Assembly: GCF_002222635.1 (NCBI RefSeq)
Contig: NZ_CP022418.1
Span: 1-64,000, forward strand
DNA: 64,000 nucleotides
Reading direction: 5' to 3'
From: Pseudosulfitobacter pseudonitzschiae
GTDB lineage: Bacteria; Pseudomonadota; Alphaproteobacteria; Rhodobacterales; Rhodobacteraceae
Part shown: one piece after another, positions 1 to 10,131 of the stretch
Position numbering within the stretch: position 1 is the stretch's first letter
Layout of the letters: each line of letters starts with the position of its first letter
Made by a program: the position numbers and the translations under genes
Notes under the pieces: generated by a model
Told to the model about the DNA's origin: nothing
Databases searched by the model: none
The model's input: the letters and a program-made list of their open reading frames with translations, nothing else

Positions 1-141
1 CTGCCTGCAATGAGCATCCCTTGTGGGCTGAGCGAAGGGTTGCCGATCGGTCTGATGCTGGTCGGCCCGAACTACGGCGAGATGAAGATATATCAAGCAG
101 CCCACGCCTTTGAGCAATCAGGTGACTGGCGCAACATGTAA
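1..141 (+). CDS. Amidase-family protein, C-terminal fragment
   Basis: The window opens inside this gene; only the last 46 codons are present. The remaining sequence ([20 protein letters not shown], then a short tail ending DWRNM) is the typical C-terminal end of amidase-signature (GatA-like) amidohydrolases, in which a Pro-Ile-Gly-Leu stretch lines the substrate cleft. The catalytic Ser-Ser-Lys triad would lie upstream of the window. It ends 12 bases before the acyl-CoA ligase gene, so the two probably share a transcript. Substrate cannot be told from this fragment. Confidence 0.75.
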   Translation: MPAMSIPCGLSEGLPIGLMLVGPNYGEMKIYQAAHAFEQSGDWRNM

Positions 142-153
142 GGAGGCAATGCC

Positions 154-1911
154 ATGACGATCCTGAATGAGAGCATCGCGGACCGGATTCAGAATTTCGA
201 GCATGCCACGGATACGGCGCAGGTGGTCGATCTGTCCCCTCAAGACGGAAAGTCCTTCGTTCAGGGCCCGACGCAGCCCGCGCTGGCATTCGCCACGATC
301 CCGCAGCTTTTGCGCGATGCGGTGTCCCGCTATGGGCCACGCGATGCGCTGATCTTTCCCGACGCGCGGCTAAGTTACTACGATCTGGACCGGGCCGTAG
401 ATTCGCTGGCGTCCGGTTTGCTGGCGCTGGGGCTGGGCAAAGGCGACAGACTGGGGATCTGGTCACCGAACCGGCTGGAGTGGGTGCTGACCCAGTTCGC
501 GACAGCGCGGATTGGTGTCGTGCTGGTTAACATCAACCCCGCCTACAGACAGTCCGAGCTGGAATTTGCTTTGAACAAAGTGGGGTGCAAGGCGCTGGTG
601 CTGGCTAAGTCTTTCAAGAGTTCCGACTACATCGGGATGATCCAAGCATTGGCACCTGAGTTGGAAGCGGCGAAACGTGGCATATTGCAGGCCGCAAAGC
701 TCCCGCAACTGCGGCACGTGATCTTGATGGGCGGCGCAGCAGAACAGAATGGCATCTGGTCTTTCGATGAGGTAAGCAAGCTTGGAGGTCCGGCCCAACA
801 GTTGCGCCTGCCGCAGATAGATGCGTCTTTGCTGCCAGACGATGCGATCAACATCCAGTTCACTTCGGGTACCACGGGTCAGCCCAAGGGCGCGACACTG
901 TCTCATTACAACGTCGTGAACAACGCCCGTTTTGTCACCGACAGGATAAGGCTGACGGACAATGACCGTCTGGCAATTCCAGTGCCGCTCTACCATTGCT
1001 TTGGAATGGTGATGGGCGTGCTGGGTGCGGTCAGCAAGGGGGCCGCCATGGTCTTTCCCTGCGAAGCGTTCGACGCCGCAACCACTCTTGACGCTGTCGC
1101 GCGTGAACGGTGCACGGCGCTCTACGGAGTACCCACGATGTTCGTTGCCATGTTGCAGGATCTGGAGGCCAACCCCAGGGATCTGACTTCTTTGCGCACG
1201 GGCGTGATGGCGGGTGCTCCCTGTCCTGTCGATGTCATGAAAAAGGTCAATGACCAGATGCACATGTCTGAGGTCACCATATGTTACGGTATGACCGAAA
1301 CGGCACCGGTGTCCTTTCAAAGTTACGTCGATGATACGATAGAAAGACGTTGTTCGACAGTCGGCCGGGTGCATCCCCACTTGCAGGTCAAGGTCGTCGA
1401 CGAGGCGGGGCAGATCGTGCCCGTCGGCACGCAAGGTGAGCTGTGCACAAGAGGATATTCTGTAATGAAAGGCTATTGGGATGAATCGGAGCTTACCGCC
1501 CAGTCTATACAGGACGGCTGGATGCGCACTGGCGATTTGGCAAAGTTGGATGCCGAGGGCTTTTGCAGCATCACAGGCCGAGTGAAAGACATGATCATCC
1601 GCGGCGGCGAGAACATTTATCCGCGCGAGGTTGAGGAGTTTCTGTTCAGCCACCCGCAAGTGCGCGAGGTCCAAGTATTTGGGGTGCCCGACGCACGCCT
1701 GGGCGAAGAAGTCTGCGCTTGGGTCGTGGCTGCGCCAGATGCCAAACTGGATGAAGATGCATTACGTGTCTTTTGCCAAGGCCAAATTGCCCACTTTAAA
1801 GTCCCGCGGCACTTTCGAATCGTTAATGACTTACCGATGACGATCACGGGCAAGCCGCAGAAGTTCGTGATGCGCGATATGATGATGAAGGAACTTGAGC
1901 GTCAGGTGTGA
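154..1911 (+). CDS. AMP-binding acyl-CoA synthetase (FadD-like)
   Basis: A 585-residue member of the ANL adenylating superfamily, which activates a carboxylic acid with ATP and loads it on CoA. The P-loop-like motif [11 protein letters not shown] is near residue 235, the YGMTET motif near 375, the hinge [12 protein letters not shown] and [18 protein letters not shown] in the last third, and the catalytic lysine in ITGKPQKF close to the C terminus. Length is normal for the medium/long-chain acyl-CoA synthetase group. The ATG is preceded by AAGGAGG at 140-146, seven bases upstream. It directly follows the amidase, which suggests that an amide is hydrolysed and the released acid activated. Chain-length preference cannot be read from the sequence. 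Confidence 0.9.
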   Translation: MTILNESIADRIQNFEHATDTAQVVDLSPQDGKSFVQGPTQPALAFATIPQLLRDAVSRYGPRDALIFPDARLSYYDLDRAVDSLASGLLALGLGKGDRLGIWSPNRLEWVLTQFATARIGVVLVNINPAYRQSELEFALNKVGCKALVLAKSFKSSDYIGMIQALAPELEAAKRGILQAAKLPQLRHVILMGGAAEQNGIWSFDEVSKLGGPAQQLRLPQIDASLLPDDAINIQFTSGTTGQPKGATLSHYNVVNNARFVTDRIRLTDNDRLAIPVPLYHCFGMVMGVLGAVSKGAAMVFPCEAFDAATTLDAVARERCTALYGVPTMFVAMLQDLEANPRDLTSLRTGVMAGAPCPVDVMKKVNDQMHMSEVTICYGMTETAPVSFQSYVDDTIERRCSTVGRVHPHLQVKVVDEAGQIVPVGTQGELCTRGYSVMKGYWDESELTAQSIQDGWMRTGDLAKLDAEGFCSITGRVKDMIIRGGENIYPREVEEFLFSHPQVREVQVFGVPDARLGEEVCAWVVAAPDAKLDEDALRVFCQGQIAHFKVPRHFRIVNDLPMTITGKPQKFVMRDMMMKELERQV

Positions 1912-2181
1912 AGCGATGATGTTGGCACATGCAAGATGAACGGCGTCGAACCATATGCCTATCTGCGCGACCTGTACAATACAACTGGCCAACGGCCTCC
2001 TCGCCCGCGACATCGATGCCCTCATGCCATGGACAAGCACCCAGCACATCATCCCTGCAAAATGACCTCATCCGGGAGCCCCTGACGAGCTCGTTGTGCA
2101 GGATCAAAACCAAGGCCCGCCCGCGCAACAGTAAAACCTATGGGATGTGGCCGCCGCTTATCTTCGGAGCCAGATCGATTA

Positions 2182-3267
2182 TCATAAATCCGATCCGCCA
2201 GATGCCGGGACCGAACACCTTACGCTTGAGGCGAAGTGTCGGGCGAACAGGATCGCCAGAATGATACGAAGCAGATGATGCACCGACACGTACAGCAAGC
2301 CGATGTGTAGCGACGCCGCGACAAGTGACATTTCGGCCAGTCCACCCGGCGCATAGGCCAGCACCAGCGCCTCGACAGGTTCGGCCACTAGGCCGTGAAA
2401 AAGAAAGGCGAACCCCACAGCCAATGTCATGGTGATCGCCAAATTGGCCAGCGCCAGTTGTATCGCCACCACGAATTGCCGCATAGGCAGGCCGGTAAAT
2501 CGCAGACCCAGCAGGCTGCCCATTATCAGTTGGGTCACCGCCAGCGACAGGGGCGGCGGGGCGGCATCTGTTATGCCCCACAGTTGCAACGCGCCAAAGC
2601 ACAGCATCGGCCCGGTCACCACCGCCGCAGGAAAGCGCAGCAGTTTCCCGACGCCCACGCCTGCGGCGGCACAGGCGATCATCATCGTGACCTCGATCAA
2701 CGTGGGAAACCGTTGCGACATGGCCGAGGTCGAGACGGGCAAAAGATCCGCCCCCATCAGTGAAAAGCCAAGCGGCACCAGCAGCACGCATAGAACGATA
2801 CGCAGAAATTGAAGCGTCAGAACCGTTCCTGCATGAGCGTCGGTTTCCTCGGCTAGCAACAAAACTTCCATCAGCCCGCCGGGAACGGCTGCAAAATAGG
2901 ATGTCGCGGGGTCCAGACGGCCAACATGGCGAAACAGCACAAAGCCAAGGTAATGCACCAAGGGTATAAACAGCAGCATGGACAGCAACGACGGCCACCA
3001 GCGTTTTGCGGAAATCAGAACCTCGGGCGTCAGGCTGCTGCCGATAGCAAGCCCGATCACCGGTAGCACCACAAGCGATAGCCAACTCGGCAACGTTGGG
3101 GCCTGTCCAAATACGCGCCCGCCGCGCATCGTGAACAGCGCCAGAACAATCAGCGGGCCGGTCACCATCGCCAGTGGCAGGTGAACCAGCACCGCCATCG
3201 CCGCCCCTGCGCCCCCCAGAATCAAGGCAACAAGCGGTGGCGCGATAGATCGGATCACTGCCGACAT
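2182..3267 (-). CDS. AbrB-family membrane protein
   Basis: A 361-residue, very hydrophobic protein made of two similar halves, each with several membrane segments and a glycine-rich re-entrant stretch (AAVPGGLMEVLLLAEE in the first half, AYAPGGLAEMSLVAAS in the second). The repeated PGG(L)-x-E motif is diagnostic of the AbrB/ammonia-monooxygenase-associated family (two AbrB duplication domains), not to be confused with the AbrB transcription factor. Members are thought to be transporters or regulators of transport; the substrate is unknown. It stands alone, divergent from the peptide ABC operon. The 270 bases between it and the acyl-CoA ligase contain no gene I can support. Confidence 0.85.
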   Translation of the reverse strand: MSAVIRSIAPPLVALILGGAGAAMAVLVHLPLAMVTGPLIVLALFTMRGGRVFGQAPTLPSWLSLVVLPVIGLAIGSSLTPEVLISAKRWWPSLLSMLLFIPLVHYLGFVLFRHVGRLDPATSYFAAVPGGLMEVLLLAEETDAHAGTVLTLQFLRIVLCVLLVPLGFSLMGADLLPVSTSAMSQRFPTLIEVTMMIACAAAGVGVGKLLRFPAAVVTGPMLCFGALQLWGITDAAPPPLSLAVTQLIMGSLLGLRFTGLPMRQFVVAIQLALANLAITMTLAVGFAFLFHGLVAEPVEALVLAYAPGGLAEMSLVAASLHIGLLYVSVHHLLRIILAILFARHFASSVRCSVPASGGSDL

Positions 3268-3497
3268 GATGGCATCCTTTTGATGTGCGGCTGACGGCGT
3301 GCCGCAGTTGCGACCGCTTCGCCACTGCAGCGCGTGACCGCTGATTTACTGTTATTAGATTATTCGGTATGTTTTGTGCAAGAGCTTCTCGCTGGTGGGA
3401 GTATCACGGATTATAATGATAAATACCTTTACAATATGGAATATACTCCGAATTTTTAGTCTCGCGCCTCCGCCTAGAAACTTTTTGGAGATGGTTA

Positions 3498-3525
3498 TTG
3501 CAAGTATTGGTTTGTTCGATATACT
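3498..3525 (+). promoter_or_regulatory. Likely sigma70-type promoter of the peptide ABC operon
   Basis: TTGCAA (3498-3503) and TATACT (3520-3525) are separated by 16 bases, in an AT-rich island that stands out from the GC-rich surroundings. It lies about 70 bases upstream of the substrate-binding protein start. The whole gap between the divergent AbrB gene and this operon (3268-3592) is AT-rich and contains no other gene I can support. Confidence 0.5.
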
Positions 3526-3592
3526 CGCTCAAAGGCCGCAAGCGGCTGCGCCGGTCGTCGGGAGAATGGCCGGATTTAGGGAGGAAATCAGA

Positions 3593-5161
3593 ATGACCTA
3601 CATGGCCTTAAGCCAGGTGTTTCGGCGCGTCGGCCTGTCCGTGCGCGCGACAGTGTTGCGCCGCTCAGCCGCCGCGCTTGGTGTTGCCTTTTGCGTCACT
3701 GCAATGGTCCCGGCAGCATCCGCCGACGACACGAACGTGCTGTCCGTCGCGCTCGAATCCGAGCTGCGCGGCTTTGATGCGGCCGAGGGCGGCGCCCTGG
3801 ACCCGGCCGGTGAAATCGTGATGCGCGCGGTGCAGGAACCGCTGCTGTCCTACAGCTATGAAACCCGCGAATTCGGCCCGCTGCTGGCGACAGAATGGGT
3901 GCCGAACGCAGACGAAACTGTCTGGACTTTCAAACTGCGCAAGGGCGTCAAGTTTCACGACGGCTCGGACTTTACCGCCGATGATGTGGCCGCGCATTAC
4001 ACGCGCGTTCTGGACCCCGCGAACAATATTTCGAGCCGCTCAACGCTGGGCAATCTGACCCAGGTCGTGGCCATTGACGACACCACCGTCGAATTCCGCC
4101 TGGCCAGACCCTGGAGCGCCTTTTTGATGATGATGGCTTCGACGCAGATCAGCGGCCCGATCCCGTCTGCGCAGCAGGTTGCGAAGGGCTTGCAAAACCG
4201 CCAACCCGTCGGCACGGGGCCGTTTCGTCTGGTGGACTGGGTTTCCGGTGACCGGATCGTGCTGGAGAAATTCCCCGACCATTGGGACGCTGAAAACACC
4301 TCGCTTGACGGCGTGATCTTCCGGGTTCTGCCCGACACCCAGACCCGCTATGCCTCTTTGCTGTCGGGGGATGTCGATGTGATCTGGACCGACCGCGGCC
4401 AGACAATCAACGAGGCCCTGAAAAATCAGGATCTGGTGTCCTACGTGGTCGACGGGGCAGGGGCAGAAACGATCCTGCTGAACACCCGCAAGCCGCCGCT
4501 GGACGACCCGCGCGTGCGGGCCGCGATTGCCCACGCCTGGAACCAGCCTGCGCTGGTCAAGATTTCCTGGCAGGACACCCGTCCGGTGGTGTCGCACCCG
4601 CTGGGAGGAGGGGTCGATTGCGGGCCGATCAACTATCGTGAATACGACCCCGAAAAGTCCAAGGCATTGCTGGCAGACTATGGTCAGCCGGTCGAACTGA
4701 CGATGCATCACACCGCCACCGCGCGCGGCAAAGAGCTAGGTTCACTCATGCAGCAGATGTTGGGGCAGGTGGGCATCAAGATGTCGCTTCAGCCGATTGA
4801 TCAGTCCACGTTGATGCGCAACGCCTACACTGGCAATTTCGATATCCTGGGTTGGCGCTTTCCCGACGCGTCCGACATGTCGCCGCAACTGTTCTCAACG
4901 GTCTATTCCCAGTCCAGCTCGAACCTGCCGGGTCACAACTCTGCCGAGATGGACGCGCTGGTCGTGAAGATGCGCGATGCAACCAGCGCAGACCAAAGCA
5001 TTGATCTGCAATGTCAGGTGGCCGCGGCTATCAATGAAAACGCGTCGATCCTCTATCGCGGCGGCGGTCGCTATCACGTCTTCACCTCAAAGCAGGTGAC
5101 CAATGTGCCGAGGCCCTACCGTGGCATCCTGGACGTGCGACACATCAAGCTGGACCGCTGA
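3593..5161 (+). CDS. ABC transporter substrate-binding protein, peptide/nickel (SBP family 5)
   Basis: The periplasmic binding component of an Opp/Dpp-type importer. I choose the ATG at 3593 (523 residues) because GGAGG at 3580-3584 precedes it at good distance and because a typical signal peptide follows: basic residues, a hydrophobic core (LGVAFCVTAMVPAASA) and cleavage after ASA. The open frame extends further 5', but that part lacks these features and would overlap the promoter. Family 5 hallmarks follow: WTFKLRKGVKFHDGSDFTADDV early, NQPALVKI mid-protein and a C-terminal ring region. It is the first gene of a five-gene operon with two permeases and two ATPases. Ligand could be a peptide or another oligomer. 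Confidence 0.9.
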   Translation: MTYMALSQVFRRVGLSVRATVLRRSAAALGVAFCVTAMVPAASADDTNVLSVALESELRGFDAAEGGALDPAGEIVMRAVQEPLLSYSYETREFGPLLATEWVPNADETVWTFKLRKGVKFHDGSDFTADDVAAHYTRVLDPANNISSRSTLGNLTQVVAIDDTTVEFRLARPWSAFLMMMASTQISGPIPSAQQVAKGLQNRQPVGTGPFRLVDWVSGDRIVLEKFPDHWDAENTSLDGVIFRVLPDTQTRYASLLSGDVDVIWTDRGQTINEALKNQDLVSYVVDGAGAETILLNTRKPPLDDPRVRAAIAHAWNQPALVKISWQDTRPVVSHPLGGGVDCGPINYREYDPEKSKALLADYGQPVELTMHHTATARGKELGSLMQQMLGQVGIKMSLQPIDQSTLMRNAYTGNFDILGWRFPDASDMSPQLFSTVYSQSSSNLPGHNSAEMDALVVKMRDATSADQSIDLQCQVAAAINENASILYRGGGRYHVFTSKQVTNVPRPYRGILDVRHIKLDR

Positions 5162-5204
5162 ACGCGGTCCACCTCTGCCCCAAGTCCCATGTAAGGAGCC
5201 ACAA

Positions 5205-6158
5205 GTGCGCTATCTGTTCGGCCGCGTTCAGCGATTTAGCATTGTTCTGTTTGCCGTCACTCTGGTGACCTTCGCGCTGGTCAACATCCTGCCCGGCGAT
5301 GTGGCCTATACCATTGCCGGCATGGATGCGTCCGAACAGGAAGTCGCGCGCATCCGGGACGAATTGGGGCTGAACGCGCCCTTGGTCATGCGCTATCTGA
5401 CATGGGTGGGAAACGTGTTCACGGGCGACTGGGGCCGCTCTTATCTGACCGGCGTGCCCGTCTGGACGGAAATCGCACACCGCCTGCCGATCTCTTTGCA
5501 ACTGATGGTGATGGCGCAACTGATTGCGCTTTTGCTGGCCTTGCCCGCGGGACTGATTTGCGCCTTTCGCCCCAACAGCATGGCCGACCGCATCATTGGC
5601 GCGGTTGGCTTTGCCACGGTGTCCGTCCCGTCGTTCATGACCGCGATCCTGCTGATCTACCTGTTCTCGCTGCATTTGGGCTGGCTGCCCGCCACAGGAT
5701 ACGAACCGCTCAGCGCGGGCCTGTGGGCCAACCTGCGCACCCTGATCCTGCCCGCCCTCAGCCTTGCTTTGGTCGAATGGACCGTGTTGATGCGTATTTT
5801 GCGCGTTGATATGATCGGTGTGCTTGGCGAAAACTACATCTCGTTGGCGCGCGCCAAAGGCATGAGCGACATGCGCATCCTGATCGTTCACGCCCTGCGC
5901 CCGTCCAGCTTTTCGCTGATTACCATTCTGGGGCTGCAAGTCGCCCGCCTGATGAGCGGCACGATCATCCTTGAACAGATCTTTGGCATTCCGGGGGTCG
6001 GACGGCTGCTTGTTCATGCCGTCTACACCCGCGACTTTATCGTGATCCAGGGCTGCGTGACCTTCTTTGCGCTGGCCTTTGTGGTCGCCAACTTCATCGT
6101 TGATCTGGCCTATGCATGGCTTGATCCACGCGTACGCGAGGCCCGCGCTCATGGTTGA
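5205..6158 (+). CDS. ABC transporter permease, DppB/OppB type
   Basis: A 317-residue inner-membrane permease with the N-terminal DppB signature (a membrane helix ending in ILPGD), an ER-rich connector and the EAA loop region near EQIFGIPGVGRLLVHAV. The GTG at 5205 is taken as start because AAGGAG at 5193-5198 lies seven bases upstream; the longer open frame would overlap the binding protein gene. It follows the binding protein by 43 bases and overlaps the next permease by eight bases, so the two permeases are very likely translationally coupled. Confidence 0.9.
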   Translation: MRYLFGRVQRFSIVLFAVTLVTFALVNILPGDVAYTIAGMDASEQEVARIRDELGLNAPLVMRYLTWVGNVFTGDWGRSYLTGVPVWTEIAHRLPISLQLMVMAQLIALLLALPAGLICAFRPNSMADRIIGAVGFATVSVPSFMTAILLIYLFSLHLGWLPATGYEPLSAGLWANLRTLILPALSLALVEWTVLMRILRVDMIGVLGENYISLARAKGMSDMRILIVHALRPSSFSLITILGLQVARLMSGTIILEQIFGIPGVGRLLVHAVYTRDFIVIQGCVTFFALAFVVANFIVDLAYAWLDPRVREARAHG

Positions 6159-7065
6159 TACAAGCGTTGCCGAAAACCCGTCGCTGCGCGGCGCGGCCAC
6201 CTCCGGCCCGACGGACCACGCCACCGCCATCGCGCGCCACAAAAAGGGGCACCGCCTTGGGCTTGGGTTCTGGCTGCCGGGGCTGTGGCTGGTGCTGGTT
6301 GTTGTTTTGGCCGTTCTGGCGCCGGTGCTTGGGTTACCTTTGCCCGACGAGATCGACTGGGCGGCGCTGTTGCAGGCCCCCGATGCGAACCATCCCTTTG
6401 GCACCGATCCGCTGGGCCGCGATTTGCTGTCGCGGGTCATCTATGGCGCGCGGGTGTCGCTGACAGTGGGGTTCGCGGCCCCCGCCATCGGTGTCGGCTT
6501 GGGGCTGGTCCTTGGCCTTGCCGCCGGGTTCTACCGCGGCTGGGTCGACGAGATCATCGGCATCGCCATCGATAGCTGGCTGGCGATACCCGGTCTGGTT
6601 GTGTTGCTTTTGTTCTCGGTGTTGTTCGGCGGCAGCCTTGGCATGGTTTGCCTGTCGCTGGGCCTGCTGTTCATCCCGTCGGCGGCGCGCATCGCGCGGG
6701 CGGCGACGATGAACGTGGCCGGCCGCGACTTTGTGCTGGCGGCGCGGGCACAGGGGGCGTCAGACCTGCGCATCATCACCCGCGAGATCTTCCCCAACAT
6801 CATCTGGCCGCTGATCGCCTTTGTGCTGATCGACATCCCCATCGCGATCGTGGCCGAAGGCGCGCTCAGCTTTCTGGGCCTGTCGGTTCAGGCACCAACG
6901 GCCAGTTGGGGCGGCATTATCTCGGAAGGGCGCGAATATCTGGAAACCGCGCCCCACATCAGCCTGATCCCGACGGCGGTGATGTTTCTGACCGTGCTCA
7001 GCTTCAACCTTGTCGGTGATGCCTTGCGCCGGCGCCTGTCAGGCGCACGCGCCGGGGCAATTTGA
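6151..7065 (+). CDS. ABC transporter permease, DppC/OppC type
   Basis: A 304-residue second permease. The family motif HPFGTDPLGRDLLSRVIYG near residue 85 and the C-terminal loop EGALSFLGLSVQ identify DppC/OppC proteins. The ATG at 6151 overlaps the end of the DppB-like gene by eight bases. A charged cytoplasmic N terminus of about 40 residues precedes the first helix. Together with the DppB partner it forms the membrane channel of the importer. Confidence 0.9.
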   Translation: MVDTSVAENPSLRGAATSGPTDHATAIARHKKGHRLGLGFWLPGLWLVLVVVLAVLAPVLGLPLPDEIDWAALLQAPDANHPFGTDPLGRDLLSRVIYGARVSLTVGFAAPAIGVGLGLVLGLAAGFYRGWVDEIIGIAIDSWLAIPGLVVLLLFSVLFGGSLGMVCLSLGLLFIPSAARIARAATMNVAGRDFVLAARAQGASDLRIITREIFPNIIWPLIAFVLIDIPIAIVAEGALSFLGLSVQAPTASWGGIISEGREYLETAPHISLIPTAVMFLTVLSFNLVGDALRRRLSGARAGAI

Positions 7066-7074
7066 AGGGGAATT

Positions 7075-8058
7075 ATGATGCAGGAAATCGTCCTTGATGT
7101 CCGCAACCTCAGCACAGGATTTGTGACCGCACGTGGCCTGTTGCAGGCTGTCGATGATGTATCGTTCACATTGCGGCGGGGGCAGACCCTTGCGATTGTC
7201 GGCGAAAGCGGGTCGGGAAAGTCGGTCCTGTCACGCACCATTCTGGGCCTGCTGCCGGCCCATGCCCAAACCGCGCCACAAGCGTGGGTGGCGCTGAACG
7301 GGCGTCTTTTGGGCGGGCTGTCCGAACGCGGATTGCGAGGGATCAGGGGGCGCGAAATAGCCATCGTGTTTCAGGACCCGATGACGTCGCTGAACCCGAC
7401 GCTAACCATCGGCAAACAGATTTGCGAAGTTTTGCGCATCCATCTGGGCATGTCCCGCGCCCGGGCGCGCAGCCGCGCGATTGAACTGCTCGCCTCGGTC
7501 GGGATGCCCCAGCCCGACGCACGGATAGGGCAGTACCCCCATCAGTTGTCTGGCGGGATGCGCCAGCGCGTGGCCATCGCCATCGCATTGGCCGCAGAAC
7601 CCGACGTTCTGATCGCGGACGAGCCGACAACCGCGCTGGACGTGACGGTCCAGGCTGACATTCTGGACCTGTTGCAACGTCAGGTGCGCGAACGAAACAT
7701 GGCCATGATCCTGATCACCCACGACATGGGGGTCGTCGCGTCGCGGGCCGATGATGTCATGGTAATGTATGCGGGCCGCGTGGTTGAACAGGCGCCGGTG
7801 CGGTCGCTGTTTCACGACACGCGAATGCCCTACACCGCCGCCCTGATGGCCTCGATCCCGCGGCTCAGCGCACCGGTCGGAACGCTTGAAACCATCGGCG
7901 GTCGCCCCCCGGACCTGATTGATCCGCCGCCTGGGTGCGCCTTTGCGCCGCGCTGTCGCTTTGCGGACACGCGATGCCACGCACAACGGCCCGACCTGTC
8001 TGGCGACAGCCACCGCTTTGCCTGTTGGAACCCTCTGACCCGCAAGGAGGTCGCATGA
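7075..8058 (+). CDS. ABC transporter ATP-binding protein, DppD/OppD type
   Basis: A 327-residue ATPase. Walker A is GESGSGKS near residue 43, the signature is [15 protein letters not shown], Walker B is [14 protein letters not shown] and the switch histidine is in LITHD. The C-terminal oligopeptide-type extension with the Cys-containing stretch [14 protein letters not shown] (often a 4Fe-4S site in this family) marks it as DppD-like rather than a generic ABC ATPase. Its stop overlaps the start of the next ATPase gene. Two adjacent methionine codons (7075, 7078) are both possible starts. Confidence 0.9.
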   Translation: MMQEIVLDVRNLSTGFVTARGLLQAVDDVSFTLRRGQTLAIVGESGSGKSVLSRTILGLLPAHAQTAPQAWVALNGRLLGGLSERGLRGIRGREIAIVFQDPMTSLNPTLTIGKQICEVLRIHLGMSRARARSRAIELLASVGMPQPDARIGQYPHQLSGGMRQRVAIAIALAAEPDVLIADEPTTALDVTVQADILDLLQRQVRERNMAMILITHDMGVVASRADDVMVMYAGRVVEQAPVRSLFHDTRMPYTAALMASIPRLSAPVGTLETIGGRPPDLIDPPPGCAFAPRCRFADTRCHAQRPDLSGDSHRFACWNPLTRKEVA

Positions 8059-9083
8059 ACGTCCAGACGCCCGATCCAGCCCGTATGCAGGCCCAGTCAC
8101 CAATCCCGTCACAACCCGCGACACAGTCCGCCGCGCTGGATGTGCAGAACCTGAACGTGGTCTACCCGTTGGCTGGTGGGCGACACGTTCAGGCGGTCAC
8201 CGATCTGTCGTTCTCGGTCGCTGCGGGGCAGACCCTCGGGCTGGTCGGAGAATCCGGTTGCGGCAAGTCTTCCGCGGCCCGTGCGGTGATGCAATTGCCG
8301 CGCCCCACGGCAGGCAAGGTGCTGTTGGGCGATGTGGATCTGGTGAAACTCAAGGGCGCAGAGCTTCAGGCCGCTCGGCGGCGCTTCCAGATGATCTTCC
8401 AGGACCCCATCGCCTCGCTCAACCCGCGACAGACGGTGCGGCAGATACTGGCCAGCCCGCTGGAAATCGCAGGCGAACGCGAAACCGCGCAAGTGCGCGA
8501 CGACCGCATCGTCGCCATCCTTGATCTGGTGGGGTTGAACGGCGCGCAGGCCCTGACGCGACGCCCGCACGAGTTTTCGGGCGGACAGTGCCAGCGCATT
8601 TCCATTGCCCGTGCGCTGATCATGCGCCCCGATCTTCTGGTCTGCGACGAGGCAGTCTCGGCGCTGGATGTATCGGTGCAGGCGCAAACCCTGAACCTGC
8701 TTGCCGAACTGAAACAGGCATTCGGGCTGACCATGCTGTTTATCAGCCACGACCTTGCCGTAGTGCGCCACGTATCGGACCGTGTTGCCGTCATGTACCT
8801 TGGCATGATGTGCGAGCTGTCGGATGCGACCGCACTGTACCAATCGCCGGCCCACCCCTACACCCGCGCCTTGATCGCATCGGTGCCCGACCCCGACCCG
8901 GACGCCCTGCGCACTTCGCCGCAACTGGTTCAGGGTGAACTGCCGTCGCCGATGGATCCGCCGTCCGGCTGCCGGTTCCGCACCCGCTGCCCGTTGGCAT
9001 CGGCGAGATGCGCCGCCGAAATACCCGTGATGCGACAGGTCGCACCGGGGCAGCAGGTGGCCTGTCACCACCCGCTGATCTAA
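8055..9083 (+). CDS. ABC transporter ATP-binding protein, DppF/OppF type
   Basis: A 342-residue second ATPase, starting at the ATGA overlap with its partner; AAGGAGG at 8044-8050 precedes the ATG. Walker A is GESGCGKSS and the C-terminal extension has the family's cysteine pattern (CRFRTRCPLASARC). Two positions are slightly unusual: the signature reads FSGGQCQRISIARAL, with Cys where Arg is common, and Walker B reads LLVCDEAVSALDVS, with Ala where Pro is usual. Neither should abolish ATPase function. It closes the five-gene operon and faces the hydrolase gene convergently. Confidence 0.9.
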   Translation: MNVQTPDPARMQAQSPIPSQPATQSAALDVQNLNVVYPLAGGRHVQAVTDLSFSVAAGQTLGLVGESGCGKSSAARAVMQLPRPTAGKVLLGDVDLVKLKGAELQAARRRFQMIFQDPIASLNPRQTVRQILASPLEIAGERETAQVRDDRIVAILDLVGLNGAQALTRRPHEFSGGQCQRISIARALIMRPDLLVCDEAVSALDVSVQAQTLNLLAELKQAFGLTMLFISHDLAVVRHVSDRVAVMYLGMMCELSDATALYQSPAHPYTRALIASVPDPDPDALRTSPQLVQGELPSPMDPPSGCRFRTRCPLASARCAAEIPVMRQVAPGQQVACHHPLI

Positions 9084-9092
9084 CCGGCTGGC

Positions 9093-9983
9093 TCAGGCGC
9101 CGCTGGCCAGCGCGTCGATGGCTTCGGCAATCTTGACCTCCAGTGCGCGGGGAATGTTGTGACCCATGCCGGGGATTTCCAGCAACCGCGCGCCGGGGAC
9201 CGAGGCCGCAGTGTCGCGGCCCGCCTCGACCGGCACCAGCGGGTCGTCGGCTCCATGGATCACCAATGCGGGCAGGTCCAGCTTTGCCAGCCGGTCGCGT
9301 CGGTCGCCCGCCGCAAGAATGGCCGCATATTGCCGCAAGAACCCGTCCGGTCGAAAGGCCCGATCCAGATCAAACGCGCTGGCCGCACGCAATGTGTCTG
9401 CATCTTCGGGATAGGCCGGGCTGCCCAGAATGCGCGCGTTTTCAACCGACTGGTCCAGATAGGCCTCGCGGTTCGACAGTGGCGAAATGCGCTGGCCCGA
9501 CAGCACCGCTTGGGCCGCAGGGGTGGCGCGGGGCAGGGCGGGGTTGCCCGTCGTCGACATGATCGACGTCAGGCTAAGCACGCGGTCGGGATGGTTGATG
9601 GCGACAAGCTGCGCGATCATCCCGCCCATCGAGACGCCCGCGACATGCGCCTTTTCAATGCCAAAATCCGCCAGCAGGGCGGCGGCGTCTGCGGCCATAT
9701 CATCCAGCTGATAGGGCACCTCTAACGCCGCGCCGCCCGCCTTGGCGCGGATCAGCGCCCCCAGATCCGGCAGTGACGCATCGGCGGGCCGGTCCGACAG
9801 GCCGACATCGCGATTGTCCATACGTACCACCCGGTAACCCAAGGCTGTCAGCCGCATTGCAAAGCTGTCGGTCCAACGGGTCATTTGCTGCCCGACACCA
9901 TTCAAAAGAAGAATCGGTTTGCTTTCGGCTGCACCGTCTACCTGATAGTGAATGGCCACGCCATTGGCTGCTGATTTGGGCAT
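9093..9983 (-). CDS. Alpha/beta hydrolase
   Basis: A 296-residue soluble alpha/beta-fold hydrolase. The nucleophile elbow is GVSMGGM (serine near residue 120), the acid lies in HGADDPLVP and the catalytic histidine in GMGHNIP, so the triad is complete. The oxyanion region and GLSDRP motif resemble esterases and carboxylesterases acting on simple esters. It is divergent from the Baeyer-Villiger monooxygenase with 148 bases between, and an AGGAGAG ribosome site precedes its ATG. Context suggests it hydrolyses the ester or lactone formed by that enzyme; this is inference. Confidence 0.85.
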   Translation of the reverse strand: MPKSAANGVAIHYQVDGAAESKPILLLNGVGQQMTRWTDSFAMRLTALGYRVVRMDNRDVGLSDRPADASLPDLGALIRAKAGGAALEVPYQLDDMAADAAALLADFGIEKAHVAGVSMGGMIAQLVAINHPDRVLSLTSIMSTTGNPALPRATPAAQAVLSGQRISPLSNREAYLDQSVENARILGSPAYPEDADTLRAASAFDLDRAFRPDGFLRQYAAILAAGDRRDRLAKLDLPALVIHGADDPLVPVEAGRDTAASVPGARLLEIPGMGHNIPRALEVKIAEAIDALASGA

Positions 9984-10131
9984 TTGTCTCTCCTATTTCA
10001 TATAATATAGACAAGTTACGCCTGTATTTGCCCGCTGGAAACCCTGCATATCGGGGTTGCGGTATTTTCCTCTGGCTCACAATTAGAATGTTAGGTATGT
10101 TCTCCGCATTATGTCTGAGGGAGTGTAGAAA

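Noticed and set aside
463-1674. Long open frame (403 codons) antisense to the acyl-CoA ligase
   Set aside because: It lies opposite a well-supported gene, has no ribosome site and its translation resembles no family; long antisense frames are expected in GC-rich DNA.
1929-2264. Open frame of 111 codons after the acyl-CoA ligase
   Set aside because: No ribosome site, no recognisable domain and its 3' part overlaps the AbrB-family gene on the other strand.
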